From Butyrivibrio fibrisolvens (lineage in GTDB: Bacteria; Bacillota; Clostridia; Lachnospirales; Lachnospiraceae), in the NCBI RefSeq assembly GCF_037113525.1, contig NZ_CP146963.1:4607139-4671138 (forward strand): 64,000 nt of DNA, given 5' to 3'. This document shows positions 1-7,447 of this stretch, in pieces (the first letter of the stretch is position 1; the number at the start of each line of letters is the position of its first letter). The notes beneath the pieces were generated by a model, which did not search any database, was not told the origin of the DNA, and saw nothing but the letters and a program-made list of their open reading frames with translations. Both the position numbers and the translations under genes were made by a program.

Positions 1-870
1 GACTCTGGAAAGTTTGAAACAGATACTTACAACCTTTCCGCCGCGGCCCATCCTTACTGGCTTATAGTCTACATGGATACTGGATTTTTTATTAAGTTCC
101 TTTTTAGCTCTTTCAAGAGCGTATCTTCTGAAGTCTGTATAGTTAGACATCTTGTTGATACCACTCTCTTCAGCCTTCTTTTCGATCTTTTCATAGTCAG
201 GAGATTCTTTTTTCAGAGCTTTAGCAATATCTGCATTCTCCTGGGGATCGATAATTCCAAGCATGAGCTTAAGATCAGTGAGTTCGTAGGTCACTTCATA
301 AGGACCTTCGGAATGACTGATCGCACGCTGATAATCCATTTCAGCTTTAAGTACTTCGTAAAGTCTATATGTGTATATGCTTGTAAAAGTTAAAGATTCT
401 GACAGGTTCAAAACGGTATAGTTGTTCTTGAGACCTGTGATATATTTCTTGATCTTACTGTTGTATCGAAGTGTAAGTCTGCCATCGTGAAAAGTAACAT
501 CAGTGATAACATTTGATGCTTCGATCTTCTGCTCTTCCTTGTCTTTGTATATAATACGCCAGTCAAGAAGAGATGCCTTATTCTTCTGAGGCTCAACAAG
601 TGCAACGATCTGATCGTAAAAAGATCCGTTGTTTCTGCCGAGCGCTTTACGCAAATAGGTTCCGGGAATAATCGCTTCCAGACTTCCATCGTCAAGTTCT
701 TTTGCCATCAGGATACCAATAGCAAAAAGCTTCTGGCCAAGAAGAGTAGATTTACCCTTTGCGGTGATCAGAGTATTGGACTTCTTGTACGTAACATTGC
801 TGAGCATCGTACTGTTTTCAGTATTTTTCGTCTTAGATTCCAATTTTCTCTTACTAACCCCCATATCCAT
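1..870 (-). CDS. Rep_3 (RepB-type) plasmid replication initiator, C-terminus cut by window edge
   Basis: Reading leftward from ATG 870 (alternative ATG 864) the frame stays open for 290 codons to the window edge. The protein has the two winged-helix halves of the Rep_3 family. The N-terminal half carries YKKSNTLITAKGKSTLLGQK (from about residue 28) and ends with NYTVLNLSESLTFTSIYTYR near residues 160-180. The second half has ELTDLKLMLGI, then YTDFRRYALERAKKELNKKS and IHVDYKPVR near residues 240-275. Family members bind iterons as monomers to start plasmid or chromid replication and bind inverted half-sites as dimers to repress themselves. The iteron array lies immediately upstream, which supports the call. 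No good Shine-Dalgarno sequence is visible, so the exact start is uncertain. The location on a main chromosome is the odd point. Confidence 0.9.
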   Translation of the reverse strand, partial: MDMGVSKRKLESKTKNTENSTMLSNVTYKKSNTLITAKGKSTLLGQKLFAIGILMAKELDDGSLEAIIPGTYLRKALGRNNGSFYDQIVALVEPQKNKASLLDWRIIYKDKEEQKIEASNVITDVTFHDGRLTLRYNSKIKKYITGLKNNYTVLNLSESLTFTSIYTYRLYEVLKAEMDYQRAISHSEGPYEVTYELTDLKLMLGIIDPQENADIAKALKKESPDYEKIEKKAEESGINKMSNYTDFRRYALERAKKELNKKSSIHVDYKPVRMGRGGKVVSICFKLSRV

Positions 871-901
871 TCCAATTTAGTCTTAGTTTATAAGTAAAAT
901 C

Positions 902-930
902 ATTATACTCAAAAGACCATGCCCCCGCAA
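902..930 (-). promoter_or_regulatory. rep promoter
   Basis: On the minus strand a TATAAT (-10, 902-907) follows a TTGCGG (-35, 925-930) with a 17-bp spacer. It fires leftward into the Rep_3 gene. An iteron-like ATTCCA lies just upstream at 935-940 and another overlaps the start codon (869-877). This layout suits autorepression by Rep, which is an inference. Confidence 0.6.
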
Positions 931-933
931 TAG

Positions 934-1875
934 CATTCCATTTTACTCGTACTTTCGAAATCTTCCAAAATTCGGCATGTCTGATTCCAAAATTCGGCAA
1001 GAGTTAATTAATTCATTCCAAAATCAGACAGATGTATACCATTTTCATTCCAAAATCAACCACAACTAATTCTAAAAAAAAATTTCAAAAAATATTTCCA
1101 GAAATTCCATCTTCCAAAATGCACCACGATAAATTCCAAATAAACCATTAATTCATTCCAAAAAACACCAGATCATTAATTTGGTAATGTATAAAATGAT
1201 AATTTAAACAATTACATTTTTAACAATTAAATCTCTAAAACGTCATTTTTTCACTTAGTACGCTAAAATTGGAATGAAGAATCCAGTTTTTTCCGCACTT
1301 TCACGCCCATTAATTCCAATTAATTCCACATCTTTATTCCAAAACTCACCATATCTTCTTAGCATAGTAAACGTATAAGACCCGGAGTTATTAATTTTGC
1401 CCTTTTTCATAGTTTTTTGTTCCAAAATTCACCACCTCTTACGTATTTTTATTCCAGATCACACTCAAACTTTAGGTTTTTTATTCCAAAAAGCAGCAGA
1501 ATTTATAGGTGTAATATTCCGAATTTAATCACATCTTTGTATTTTCATTCCAGAATTACGCACAACTTAGCTCTGGATTTTCCAAATATTACCACATCTT
1601 CGTTTTACAAATTCCATTTTTACACACAAGTTTTACCCATTTATTCCAAAAAAAAGCACATCTTTGCCTTTTTCATAACCCCCGCAAGACCTGTTAGATT
1701 CTGGATTCCAGAAGAAAACCCATATTTTCCCGCACAAAACATATTCTTTTTCCAAAAACCACCAGAACTTACCCTTTCAGAAGCCTTCCATAACGCACCA
1801 TAACGTTTTCCTAAGTTCAACATAAATTTATCCAAAAATGAACCACCTTTATTCCAAAAAACAACATATCTTTTT
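934..1875 (+). repeat. Iteron array (plasmid-type replication origin)
   Basis: About 25 degenerate direct copies of a roughly 21-bp unit are present, consensus TTCCAAAA, three variable bases, then ACCACATCTT. TTCC starts fall at 936, 963, 985, 1016, 1048, 1096, 1105, 1112, 1134, 1156, 1291, 1314, 1337, 1420, 1452, 1484, 1517, 1548, 1580, 1612, 1644, 1706, 1727, 1750, 1786, 1830 and 1852. Eight units from 1420 to 1644 are spaced 32, 32, 33, 31, 32, 32 and 32 bp; others are spaced 22-23 bp. These are about three and two helical turns, so the units face the same side of the helix. A near DnaA box, TTATCCAAA, sits at 1829-1837. With the Rep_3 gene alongside, this is best read as a Rep-iteron origin. 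Open frames across it are artefacts of the repeats. Confidence 0.85.
1165..1262. other. AT-rich spacer, possible DNA-unwinding element
   Basis: This stretch between two iteron blocks has almost no G or C, with runs such as TTAATTTGGTAATG and AATTTAAACAATTACATTTT. AT-rich unwinding elements flanked by iterons are normal in Rep_3 origins. The assignment rests on composition and position only. Confidence 0.35.
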
Positions 1876-1957
1876 CTGGAAAAGGCTTAAAATACGCGGT
1901 TTTCGAGCTGCGCTAAATAAAAAAAGAATTGTTGTATTAATCTTTAATTAAGCAACA

Positions 1958-2300
1958 GTGACACATACGCTCCTTTTACTTTTCAAAAAAATCTGTTTGG
2001 CACTTAGAAAAGGGGTGTGGAGAGGCGAACACTATCGAAAAAACGATCAAATACGCAAAGCGAGGGGAATTAAACAAGAGGGCGCGGGGCGCAGTATAAA
2101 TATACACCGGCAGGCCAAAAAGTTTACAATAGGGCCGGGCGACAAATTATACAAAAGGGCGCCGGGGGCGCCAAAAAAGATGATGGCAAATATACATAAT
2201 AATGCTATTTAGGAAAAATACTGCCAGGCGGAGTGAAAAAATCATCCTCCGGCCGCGGACATGATGTATGATAATCGTTAGGGGATAACGAAAAATTCCC
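1958..2300. other. GC-rich non-coding segment with hairpins, function unknown
   Basis: The sequence between the iterons and ylmH switches abruptly to GC-rich blocks set in AT-rich DNA. It includes a perfect hairpin, GGCGCC (2158-2163), GGG, GGCGCC (2167-2172). A second hairpin lies at about 2229-2251 (CGGAG, then TGA, AAAAA, TCA, then CTCCG). A third, CGTTA-GGGGA-TAACG, lies near 2276-2290. An 84-codon frame crosses the segment, but its translation is basic, low-complexity and lacks a ribosome-binding site, so I do not call it a gene. It may be a structured RNA, part of the replication origin, or foreign DNA. Confidence 0.3.
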
Positions 2301-2452
2301 GGCGAAAACTTGTACTTGTTTCATAATGAGAAATACATATTTGAATTAATAATGTTTGAAAAAAATAAAGCTTCCAATTAATGTCAGAAAAAAGCTTAGC
2401 ACAAATGATATTTTTAATTGATCACTTCAAAAAAACAACAGAGGACCATTTC

Positions 2453-3265
2453 ATGGAAAATGATTATTCAATACTGGTTGGCCACGTTAAGGATCTGGCC
2501 GGCAGAGCTTACCAAAATGATTACACTACGCACACAAACTTCCTGGGACTTTCTGAACTTGCAGCTGTGCTTGATGAAATAAATAAAAACGGCGGCTCTG
2601 TAAGTAACCAGGTCTATAACGGCGTAAAGTTTACATTATATGGCGGCTACGAAGACAGCGAGCGAAACGTTCTTTGCTTTCTGCCCTCCTATCTCGATGC
2701 CGAAAATTTAAAACTTCAGGAAGACGAAGGTGGATCCATCGTATCCTGCCTTAAAGTTATGCCCGTAAATGCAAAATTTGCAGACAAACTTACTCATAGA
2801 GATTTTCTTGGCAGCCTTATGAACCTCGGAATCGAAAGAGATATCATAGGTGATATCCTCGTTTCGGAAGATGGACAGGTTGCATATTTATACATCCTAA
2901 AAGATATGGAAGAACTAATTTGTAAGGAACTCATCCGCATCAAACACACTTCTGTAAAATGTATTCCTGTTCTTAATAAAGAATGTGACGTGAGACCTTC
3001 CTTCGAAGAAGTTTCCGGATCTGTTGCATCCGAAAGACTTGATGCGATTCTTGCTTTTGTCTACCACATATCCAGAAGCCAGGCTCAGGAACTCGTATCT
3101 AGGCAGCTCGTATTCATCGACGGTCGCACTGCTTACAGTGCAGGTTACGACCTAAAAGAAGGAGCACGCGTTTCCGTAAGAGGCCACGGCAAATTCAAAT
3201 ACCTCGGCCAGAACGGCAACACAAGAAAAGGAAGACTTATGGTTAAAGTTGCTGTATACAAATGA
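2453..3265 (+). CDS. ylmH: YlmH family S4-domain RNA-binding protein
   Basis: The protein matches the YlmH/S4 family: an N-terminal region with DLAGRAYQNDYTTHTNFLGL, a central alpha/beta domain (GGYEDSERNVLCFLP, then LTHRDFLGSLMNLGIERDII), and a C-terminal S4 domain (SERLDAILAFVYHISRSQAQ, then a conserved turn with VFIDGR) over the last 75 residues. YlmH proteins bind the 50S subunit and have been linked to ribosome-associated quality control in Bacillus. I chose ATG 2453 because GAGGA lies 7 bases upstream and the 270-residue length fits the family. The frame opens at 2381, but that ATG has no ribosome-binding site. In many Firmicutes ylmH sits in the division cluster; here it is isolated beside a plasmid-type origin. 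Confidence 0.88.
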   Translation: MENDYSILVGHVKDLAGRAYQNDYTTHTNFLGLSELAAVLDEINKNGGSVSNQVYNGVKFTLYGGYEDSERNVLCFLPSYLDAENLKLQEDEGGSIVSCLKVMPVNAKFADKLTHRDFLGSLMNLGIERDIIGDILVSEDGQVAYLYILKDMEELICKELIRIKHTSVKCIPVLNKECDVRPSFEEVSGSVASERLDAILAFVYHISRSQAQELVSRQLVFIDGRTAYSAGYDLKEGARVSVRGHGKFKYLGQNGNTRKGRLMVKVAVYK

Positions 3266-3322
3266 TATTTATGTCTCTTATTTCCCGATTGTTGCAGAAA
3301 GCTTACTGAAAATGAAAGAAGT

Positions 3323-3451
3323 ATGGCAAAAGCTTTCAATGATCAAAGAAGACGTCAAAACGAAACTGTACTTAATGAAATAACTACAAGGTTTCGCCGT
3401 GCAACTGATGTTAAGTTCTTTGATGAAATACTTGAGGAATACAGCCTATGA
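3323..3451 (+). CDS. Possible 42-residue small protein, coupled to the next gene
   Basis: ATG 3323 starts a 42-codon frame (MAKAFNDQRRRQNETVLNEI, then TTRFRRATDVKFF). Its TGA overlaps the next start as ATGA, the usual sign of translational coupling. The frame stays open upstream to the ylmH stop but has no better start, and the ribosome-binding site (AAAGAAG) is weak. It could be a real small antitoxin-like partner or the degraded end of a longer gene. I do not recognise it. Confidence 0.35.
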   Translation: MAKAFNDQRRRQNETVLNEITTRFRRATDVKFFDEILEEYSL

Positions 3452-3867
3452 GACTTACCAGTTCAGATACTTTTACATGCGAAATGTCTGCAAGACTCTT
3501 TGGACTATCAGTTAAAAGAGGCTATGATTCAGTAGATTTTGTAGACAAGCTTATGCATTCTGAGCTTGCAGAGCATCTATATAAAAAAGACCAAAGTCCA
3601 ATGTGGCTTGGTGAAGCTTATCTTTTGAGCACTTTAGAAACAGAATGCACCATAAAGCAAGGGCCGTCTTATGATCTGGATATGATGGAGTGGGCAGGAT
3701 GGCTTTTTAAATACTGGAGTATCGCTTATCCTGATGAGACTCCGATGAATATTTATACACAAGCACCTATTGAAAAACTCAATACTATGTATATTGGTTT
3801 ACACGTAATGTCTCCTGATCTTCAAATCGAAGATATCAAAGAACTATACAAAGAAAACCAAAACTAA
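3448..3867 (+). CDS. Unrecognised 139-residue cytosolic protein
   Basis: The start overlaps the stop of the 42-codon frame (ATGA), and GAGGA lies 9 bases upstream. The protein has no signal peptide or membrane segment. It opens with MRLTSSDTFTCEMSARLFGL and has a central MWLGEAYLLSTLETECT and an aromatic stretch MMEWAGWLFKYW. I recall similar proteins in Lachnospiraceae beside DUF3990 and DUF3791 genes in small toxin-antitoxin-like operons, but neither partner is present here. If that memory is right, this is the remaining piece of such an operon. The function is unknown. Confidence 0.6.
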   Translation: MRLTSSDTFTCEMSARLFGLSVKRGYDSVDFVDKLMHSELAEHLYKKDQSPMWLGEAYLLSTLETECTIKQGPSYDLDMMEWAGWLFKYWSIAYPDETPMNIYTQAPIEKLNTMYIGLHVMSPDLQIEDIKELYKENQN

Positions 3868-3945
3868 AACACCTCAATCTTCGAATTCTTCTAGAAATTT
3901 ACTATCTATCTTTATTTATATTCCTTATAAGGTCTTTAACTTGGA

Positions 3946-4164
3946 TATTCCGGATAGTGGTAGTTTATAAATGATTTTTGCGTCTTTAAAAAGTGTTATT
4001 AAATTCAAGAGCTTGATAGATGGAAACTTATAGTCTGCTTGGGATCCACCTGTCTGAGCGAAGCGAGTTTGGATCCCAGACTATAAGCTTCCAGATATTA
4101 AGCCTTGAATTATAACACTTTTTTTGACGCAAAAAACATTTATAAACTGCCACTATCTGGAATA
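3946..4164. repeat. Long hairpin element, family A copy 1
   Basis: The 219-nt segment folds on itself almost end to end. The outer arms are CCGGATAGTGG and CCACTATCTGG, next GTTTATAAATG pairs with CATTTATAAAC, then AAATTCAAG with CTTGAATT. The apex pairs GGGATCC with GGATCCC around TGAGCGAAGCGAG. A second copy lies at 45797-46021 with the same layout but covarying arms. There is no transposase and no obvious target duplication. It starts 79 nt after the preceding stop codon and ends about 60 nt before the acpP promoter. Confidence 0.8.
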
Positions 4165-4226
4165 GGCAAAGTCTAAATCTCCTCAAAAGTTTATCAATAA
4201 AATATTAAAAAGTTTTAAGTCTTATA

Positions 4227-4253
4227 TTGACATCTTTGGAAACTAGTTATAAT
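4227..4253 (+). promoter_or_regulatory. Probable promoter of acpP and the fatty-acid cluster
   Basis: TTGACA (4227-4232) and TATAAT (4248-4253) are separated by 15 bp, slightly short of the usual 17. Both hexamers are perfect. It would give a leader of about 150 nt before acpP. Confidence 0.55.
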
Positions 4254-4283
4254 ATTTTAATCAGTTTTAAGATGCTTAAAATA

Positions 4284-4372
4284 ATTTAATTAAAGAAACT
4301 TTATCATATGGTTCTGTGAACTACGTGATAAAACATAGAGTTATACGATATGTAGTTGTTTCTTAATTAAAT
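4284..4372 (+). promoter_or_regulatory. Three-way-junction leader structure upstream of acpP
   Basis: ATTTAATTAAAGAAAC (4284-4299) pairs with GTTTCTTAATTAAAT (4358-4372), closing two inner arms. One is TTTATCA (4300-4306) with TGATAAA (4326-4332), capped by GTTC-TGT-GAAC (4311-4321). The other is ACATA (4333-4337) with TATGT (4349-4353). This cloverleaf-like fold ends 26 nt before the AAGGAGG of acpP. It looks like a regulatory leader. I cannot match it to a known riboswitch class. Confidence 0.5.
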
Positions 4373-4410
4373 GAAAACAATTTTTCATTATTAATAAGGA
4401 GGAAACTAAA

Positions 4411-4644
4411 ATGAATTTCGAAGACGTTAAGAAGATTATTGTAGACACACTTGGATGCGACGAGGATAAGGTTACAGAGAACGCTTCTCTTACAGAAGAT
4501 CTTGAAGCAGATTCACTTGATCTTGTTGAGCTTCACATGGCTCTTGAAGATGCTATTGGAACAAAGATTCCTGATGAAGTAATCGCTAAGCTTGATACAG
4601 TTGGTAAGGTGGTTGCTTACCTTAAAGAGAACAAAGTAGCTTAA
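4411..4644 (+). CDS. acpP: Acyl carrier protein
   Basis: This 77-residue acidic protein has the usual ACP length. Ser35 in EADSLDLVEL is the expected attachment site for 4-phosphopantetheine. ACP carries the growing acyl chain between all the type II fatty-acid synthase enzymes encoded downstream. The gene has a strong AAGGAGG ribosome-binding site and leads the cluster, in keeping with the high expression usual for ACP. Family A hairpin, promoter and folded leader lie upstream. Confidence 0.96.
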   Translation: MNFEDVKKIIVDTLGCDEDKVTENASLTEDLEADSLDLVELHMALEDAIGTKIPDEVIAKLDTVGKVVAYLKENKVA

Positions 4645-4712
4645 CCTTTTATGTATGGCGTCAAAAGGTACTTTTGGCGCCTGCATCATATCATTGAAAG
4701 GATTTTATTCCT

Positions 4713-5549
4713 ATGAGTATACAGGATAAACTTTTCATTACATGTCCTTCCTGTGAACGCAGACAGCTGATCCCCAAGTGGGAGAAACTTCTTTATGTAT
4801 GCCCTGTCTGCGGCAAGTACCTTCCTTTGAGTGCGGAAACCCGCCTTAAGGCTGTATTCGATACAGGTACAATGAAGGAGATGGATTCAAAAATGTCTCC
4901 GGCAGATCCGCTTAATTTCCCAGAATATGAAGAAAAAGTTGAAAAACAGCAGAAAAAGACAGGCATGAAGGAATCAGCCGTATGTGCTACAGGCCGCATT
5001 GGTGGTATCAAAGCAGTATGCGTTGTTCTTGATTCACACTTTTTCATGGGATCAATGTCCAGCGTTGTTGGAGAGAAAGTTACAAGAGCAATTGAATATG
5101 CAACCCAGAAGAAAAGACCCCTTATCATCTTCTCAGCAAGTGGCGGCGCCAGAATGCAGGAAGGTATCTACTCTCTCATGCAGATGGCCAAAACAGCTGA
5201 TGCTATTGAAGAGTTTTCAAGAAACGGCGGTCTTTATATAAGTTATCTGACACATCCTACTACTGGCGGTGTCACAGCTTCTTTTGCCACACTTGGAGAC
5301 ATAACACTTGCTGAGCCCGGCGCCCTTGTTGGATTTGCAGGACCAAGAGTTATCGAACAGACAATAGGCAAGAAGCTCCCCAAGGGATTCCAGAGAGCTG
5401 AATATCTTGAATCACACGGCTTTGTTGACAAGATAGTTGAACGAAAAGATATGCGTGATACCCTGATAGATCTTCTAAAACTCCACCAGGGAAGCGAACA
5501 TCACGGCATAACTCTTCTTCAGAAAAAGGAGGTAGCATTCGGTGAATAA
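4713..5549 (+). CDS. accD: Acetyl-CoA carboxylase carboxyltransferase subunit beta
   Basis: The 278-residue protein starts with the AccD zinc ribbon: Cys11 and Cys14 in CPSC, Cys30 and Cys33 in CPVC. The crotonase-fold carboxyltransferase domain follows (SASGGARMQEG, then YLTHPTTGGVTASFATLGD). With AccA it transfers the carboxyl group from biotin to acetyl-CoA, making malonyl-CoA. AAAGGA precedes the ATG. Its last codons overlap accA by 8 bp, which implies coupled translation of the two subunits. accB and accC, which supply carboxybiotin, are not in this window. Confidence 0.95.
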   Translation: MSIQDKLFITCPSCERRQLIPKWEKLLYVCPVCGKYLPLSAETRLKAVFDTGTMKEMDSKMSPADPLNFPEYEEKVEKQQKKTGMKESAVCATGRIGGIKAVCVVLDSHFFMGSMSSVVGEKVTRAIEYATQKKRPLIIFSASGGARMQEGIYSLMQMAKTADAIEEFSRNGGLYISYLTHPTTGGVTASFATLGDITLAEPGALVGFAGPRVIEQTIGKKLPKGFQRAEYLESHGFVDKIVERKDMRDTLIDLLKLHQGSEHHGITLLQKKEVAFGE

Positions 5550-6375
5550 TAATCTTACACCACATCAGCGCGTTTCTATTGAACGTTCAATTGCAAGACC
5601 TCATATTGAAGACTTTATAGAGCATCTTTTTTCAGATTTTTTTGAGCAAAAAGGTGATCACCTTTTTGATGAAGACAAGAGCATCTTCGGCGGAATTGCC
5701 CGTTTTAACGGACGTCCCGTAACAGTCCTTGGCCATCGTAAGGGTCATACTGTTCAGGAAAATATGGATTATAACTTCGGAATGCCGCGTCCTGAAGGAT
5801 ATAGAAAGGCCTTAAGGATCATGCAACAGGCAGATAAGTTTCACCGTCCTATCATCACTTTTGTTGACACACCAGGAGCATATCCCGGTAAAGAAGCTGA
5901 AGAACACGGGCAGGGTGAAGCCATTGCAAGAAATCTTGCTGCCATGTCACATCTTTCTGTTCCTGTTATCACGATCGTTACAGGCGAAGGAAACTCCGGC
6001 GGTGCTCTTGCAATAAGCGTTGCCAACAGAGTCATCATGCTTGAAAACGCAGTATATTCAGTTCTTTCACCTGAAGGCTTTGCTTCCATACTGTGGAAGG
6101 ATTCAGGAAGAGCTGAGGAAGCGTGCGAGCTTATGAAGATGACTTCCTATGATCTTAAAGAGGCAGGTTTTTGCGATGAGATCATCGAAGAGCCTGAAGG
6201 CGGAATGCAGGTAGATTCTGAAGATGTATATGAGAATCTTTCTATAGCAATAGAAAAGGCTCTCACAGCTTATTCGAGAATGAATGCAAAAGATATCATT
6301 GCCGACAGGCACGAAAAGTACAGGAATATAGGTGAGGTAAAAGAGCCTGTATCCTTTTTCCGCAAAAAGGCCTGA
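5542..6375 (+). CDS. accA: Acetyl-CoA carboxylase carboxyltransferase subunit alpha
   Basis: The 277-residue protein has the AccA pattern: RPHIEDFIEHLFSDFFEQKG near the N-terminus, GHRKGHTVQENMDYNFGMPR, FVDTPGAYPGKEAEEHGQGE and GEGNSGGALAI. It pairs with AccD in an alpha2-beta2 carboxyltransferase. The start is GTG at 5542, inside the end of accD, with AAAGGAGG about 9 bases upstream. The length is a little shorter than the roughly 320 residues of many AccA proteins, with no visible break. Confidence 0.95.
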   Translation: MNNNLTPHQRVSIERSIARPHIEDFIEHLFSDFFEQKGDHLFDEDKSIFGGIARFNGRPVTVLGHRKGHTVQENMDYNFGMPRPEGYRKALRIMQQADKFHRPIITFVDTPGAYPGKEAEEHGQGEAIARNLAAMSHLSVPVITIVTGEGNSGGALAISVANRVIMLENAVYSVLSPEGFASILWKDSGRAEEACELMKMTSYDLKEAGFCDEIIEEPEGGMQVDSEDVYENLSIAIEKALTAYSRMNAKDIIADRHEKYRNIGEVKEPVSFFRKKA

Positions 6376-6393
6376 AAGGAAATTTAACTAATA

Positions 6394-7356
6394 ATGCAGG
6401 GAATCAAAATATTATCGGTAGCTGGAATACATCCATCCAAAAAGGTTACCAACGACGATATGTCAAGGATCGTTGAGACCGATGACGAGTGGATAAGAAC
6501 CAGAACCGGTATACAGTCAAGATATTTTTGTGAAGATGGCGAATCCTGTGTTTCCATGGCTATAGAAGCTTCAAGCAAAGCTTTGGAAAGATCGGGAATC
6601 TCCAAAGAAGATATAGGATGTGTTATCTGCGCTACTATTTCAGGGGATTATGCAACTCCTTCTGTCGCATGTCTTGTGCAGCAGGCGCTTGGTCTTCCTG
6701 AGGATATACCGGTACTTGATGTTAACGCAGCCTGTAGCGGATTTATATATGCTCTGTGCGTAGGAAGAGGCCTTCTTGAAGGCGGTGGTAAAAAATACGG
6801 ACTTGTTATAGGTATGGAGCAGCTCTCCCGCCTTCTTGATATGACAGACAGAACTACATGCGTACTCTTTGGAGACGGCGGCGGTGCTGCTGTAATCGAA
6901 AAGGACGAAGAGGCTCTTTTCCGTCAGGTACTTGGAGCAAGAGGCGGCAAGGAAATATCCTGTCTTGGAGCAGGTAATGACGAAAGCTTCGTTCAGATGG
7001 ACGGCAAGGCAGTTTTCAGATTTGCAGTATGGGCTATGCCTAAATGCATTGATGATCTTCTGGCTATTAACGATGGCAACAGCATAACTCTTTCAGATAT
7101 CGACCACGTTGTATGTCATCAGGCTAACTCCCGTATCATCGACCATGTTGTCAAAAAATCCAAAGAAGACCCTTCCAAGTTCTATAAAAATCTCGATCAT
7201 TTCGGAAATACAAGTGCCGGCTCTATACCACTTGCGCTCTCGGAATTGTACGAGTCAGGGCAGCTGAAAAAAGGCAACAAGCTTATCCTTGTCGGATTTG
7301 GCGCAGGACTTACCTGGGGCGGAGTAATGATAAGCTTTGAAGGTGGAAAAGCTTGA
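6394..7356 (+). CDS. fabH: 3-oxoacyl-ACP synthase III
   Basis: The 320-residue thiolase-fold enzyme condenses an acyl-CoA primer with malonyl-ACP to start chain growth. The triad is visible: Cys114 in DVNAACSGF, His in VCHQANSRII and Asn in HFGNTSAGS. The C-terminal GFGAGLTWGG loop is also typical. It starts 18 nt after accA with GAAAGGA upstream, so it is probably in the same transcript. Substrate preference (straight or branched primer) cannot be read from the sequence. Confidence 0.95.
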   Translation: MQGIKILSVAGIHPSKKVTNDDMSRIVETDDEWIRTRTGIQSRYFCEDGESCVSMAIEASSKALERSGISKEDIGCVICATISGDYATPSVACLVQQALGLPEDIPVLDVNAACSGFIYALCVGRGLLEGGGKKYGLVIGMEQLSRLLDMTDRTTCVLFGDGGGAAVIEKDEEALFRQVLGARGGKEISCLGAGNDESFVQMDGKAVFRFAVWAMPKCIDDLLAINDGNSITLSDIDHVVCHQANSRIIDHVVKKSKEDPSKFYKNLDHFGNTSAGSIPLALSELYESGQLKKGNKLILVGFGAGLTWGGVMISFEGGKA

Positions 7357-7447
7357 GATCAGATACCATCCTGGCTAATAAAATAAAGATGGAAACAGAT
7401 CTTTTATCAAAAATATAAATCATTTCTGAATAGTAAAGAGGACTGGT

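Noticed and set aside
1420..1664. CRISPR array (regular 32-bp period)
   Set aside because: The repeat is degenerate and only about 21 bp, spacers are about 11 bp, and no cas genes are present. Iterons with a Rep gene explain it better.
1417..1803. 128-codon open frame across the iteron array
   Set aside because: It is rich in repeated FHSRI/NFRFF-type patterns produced by the repeated TTCCAAAA units, has no ribosome-binding site, and a minus-strand frame at 1641-1835 overlaps it for the same reason.
1958..2212. 84-residue protein-coding gene
   Set aside because: No ribosome-binding site, low-complexity basic translation, and coding potential produced by hairpin-forming GC blocks.
3946..4164. 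Insertion sequence or retron RNA
   Set aside because: No transposase or reverse transcriptase is in the window, and the arms vary between copies, unlike insertion-sequence ends.
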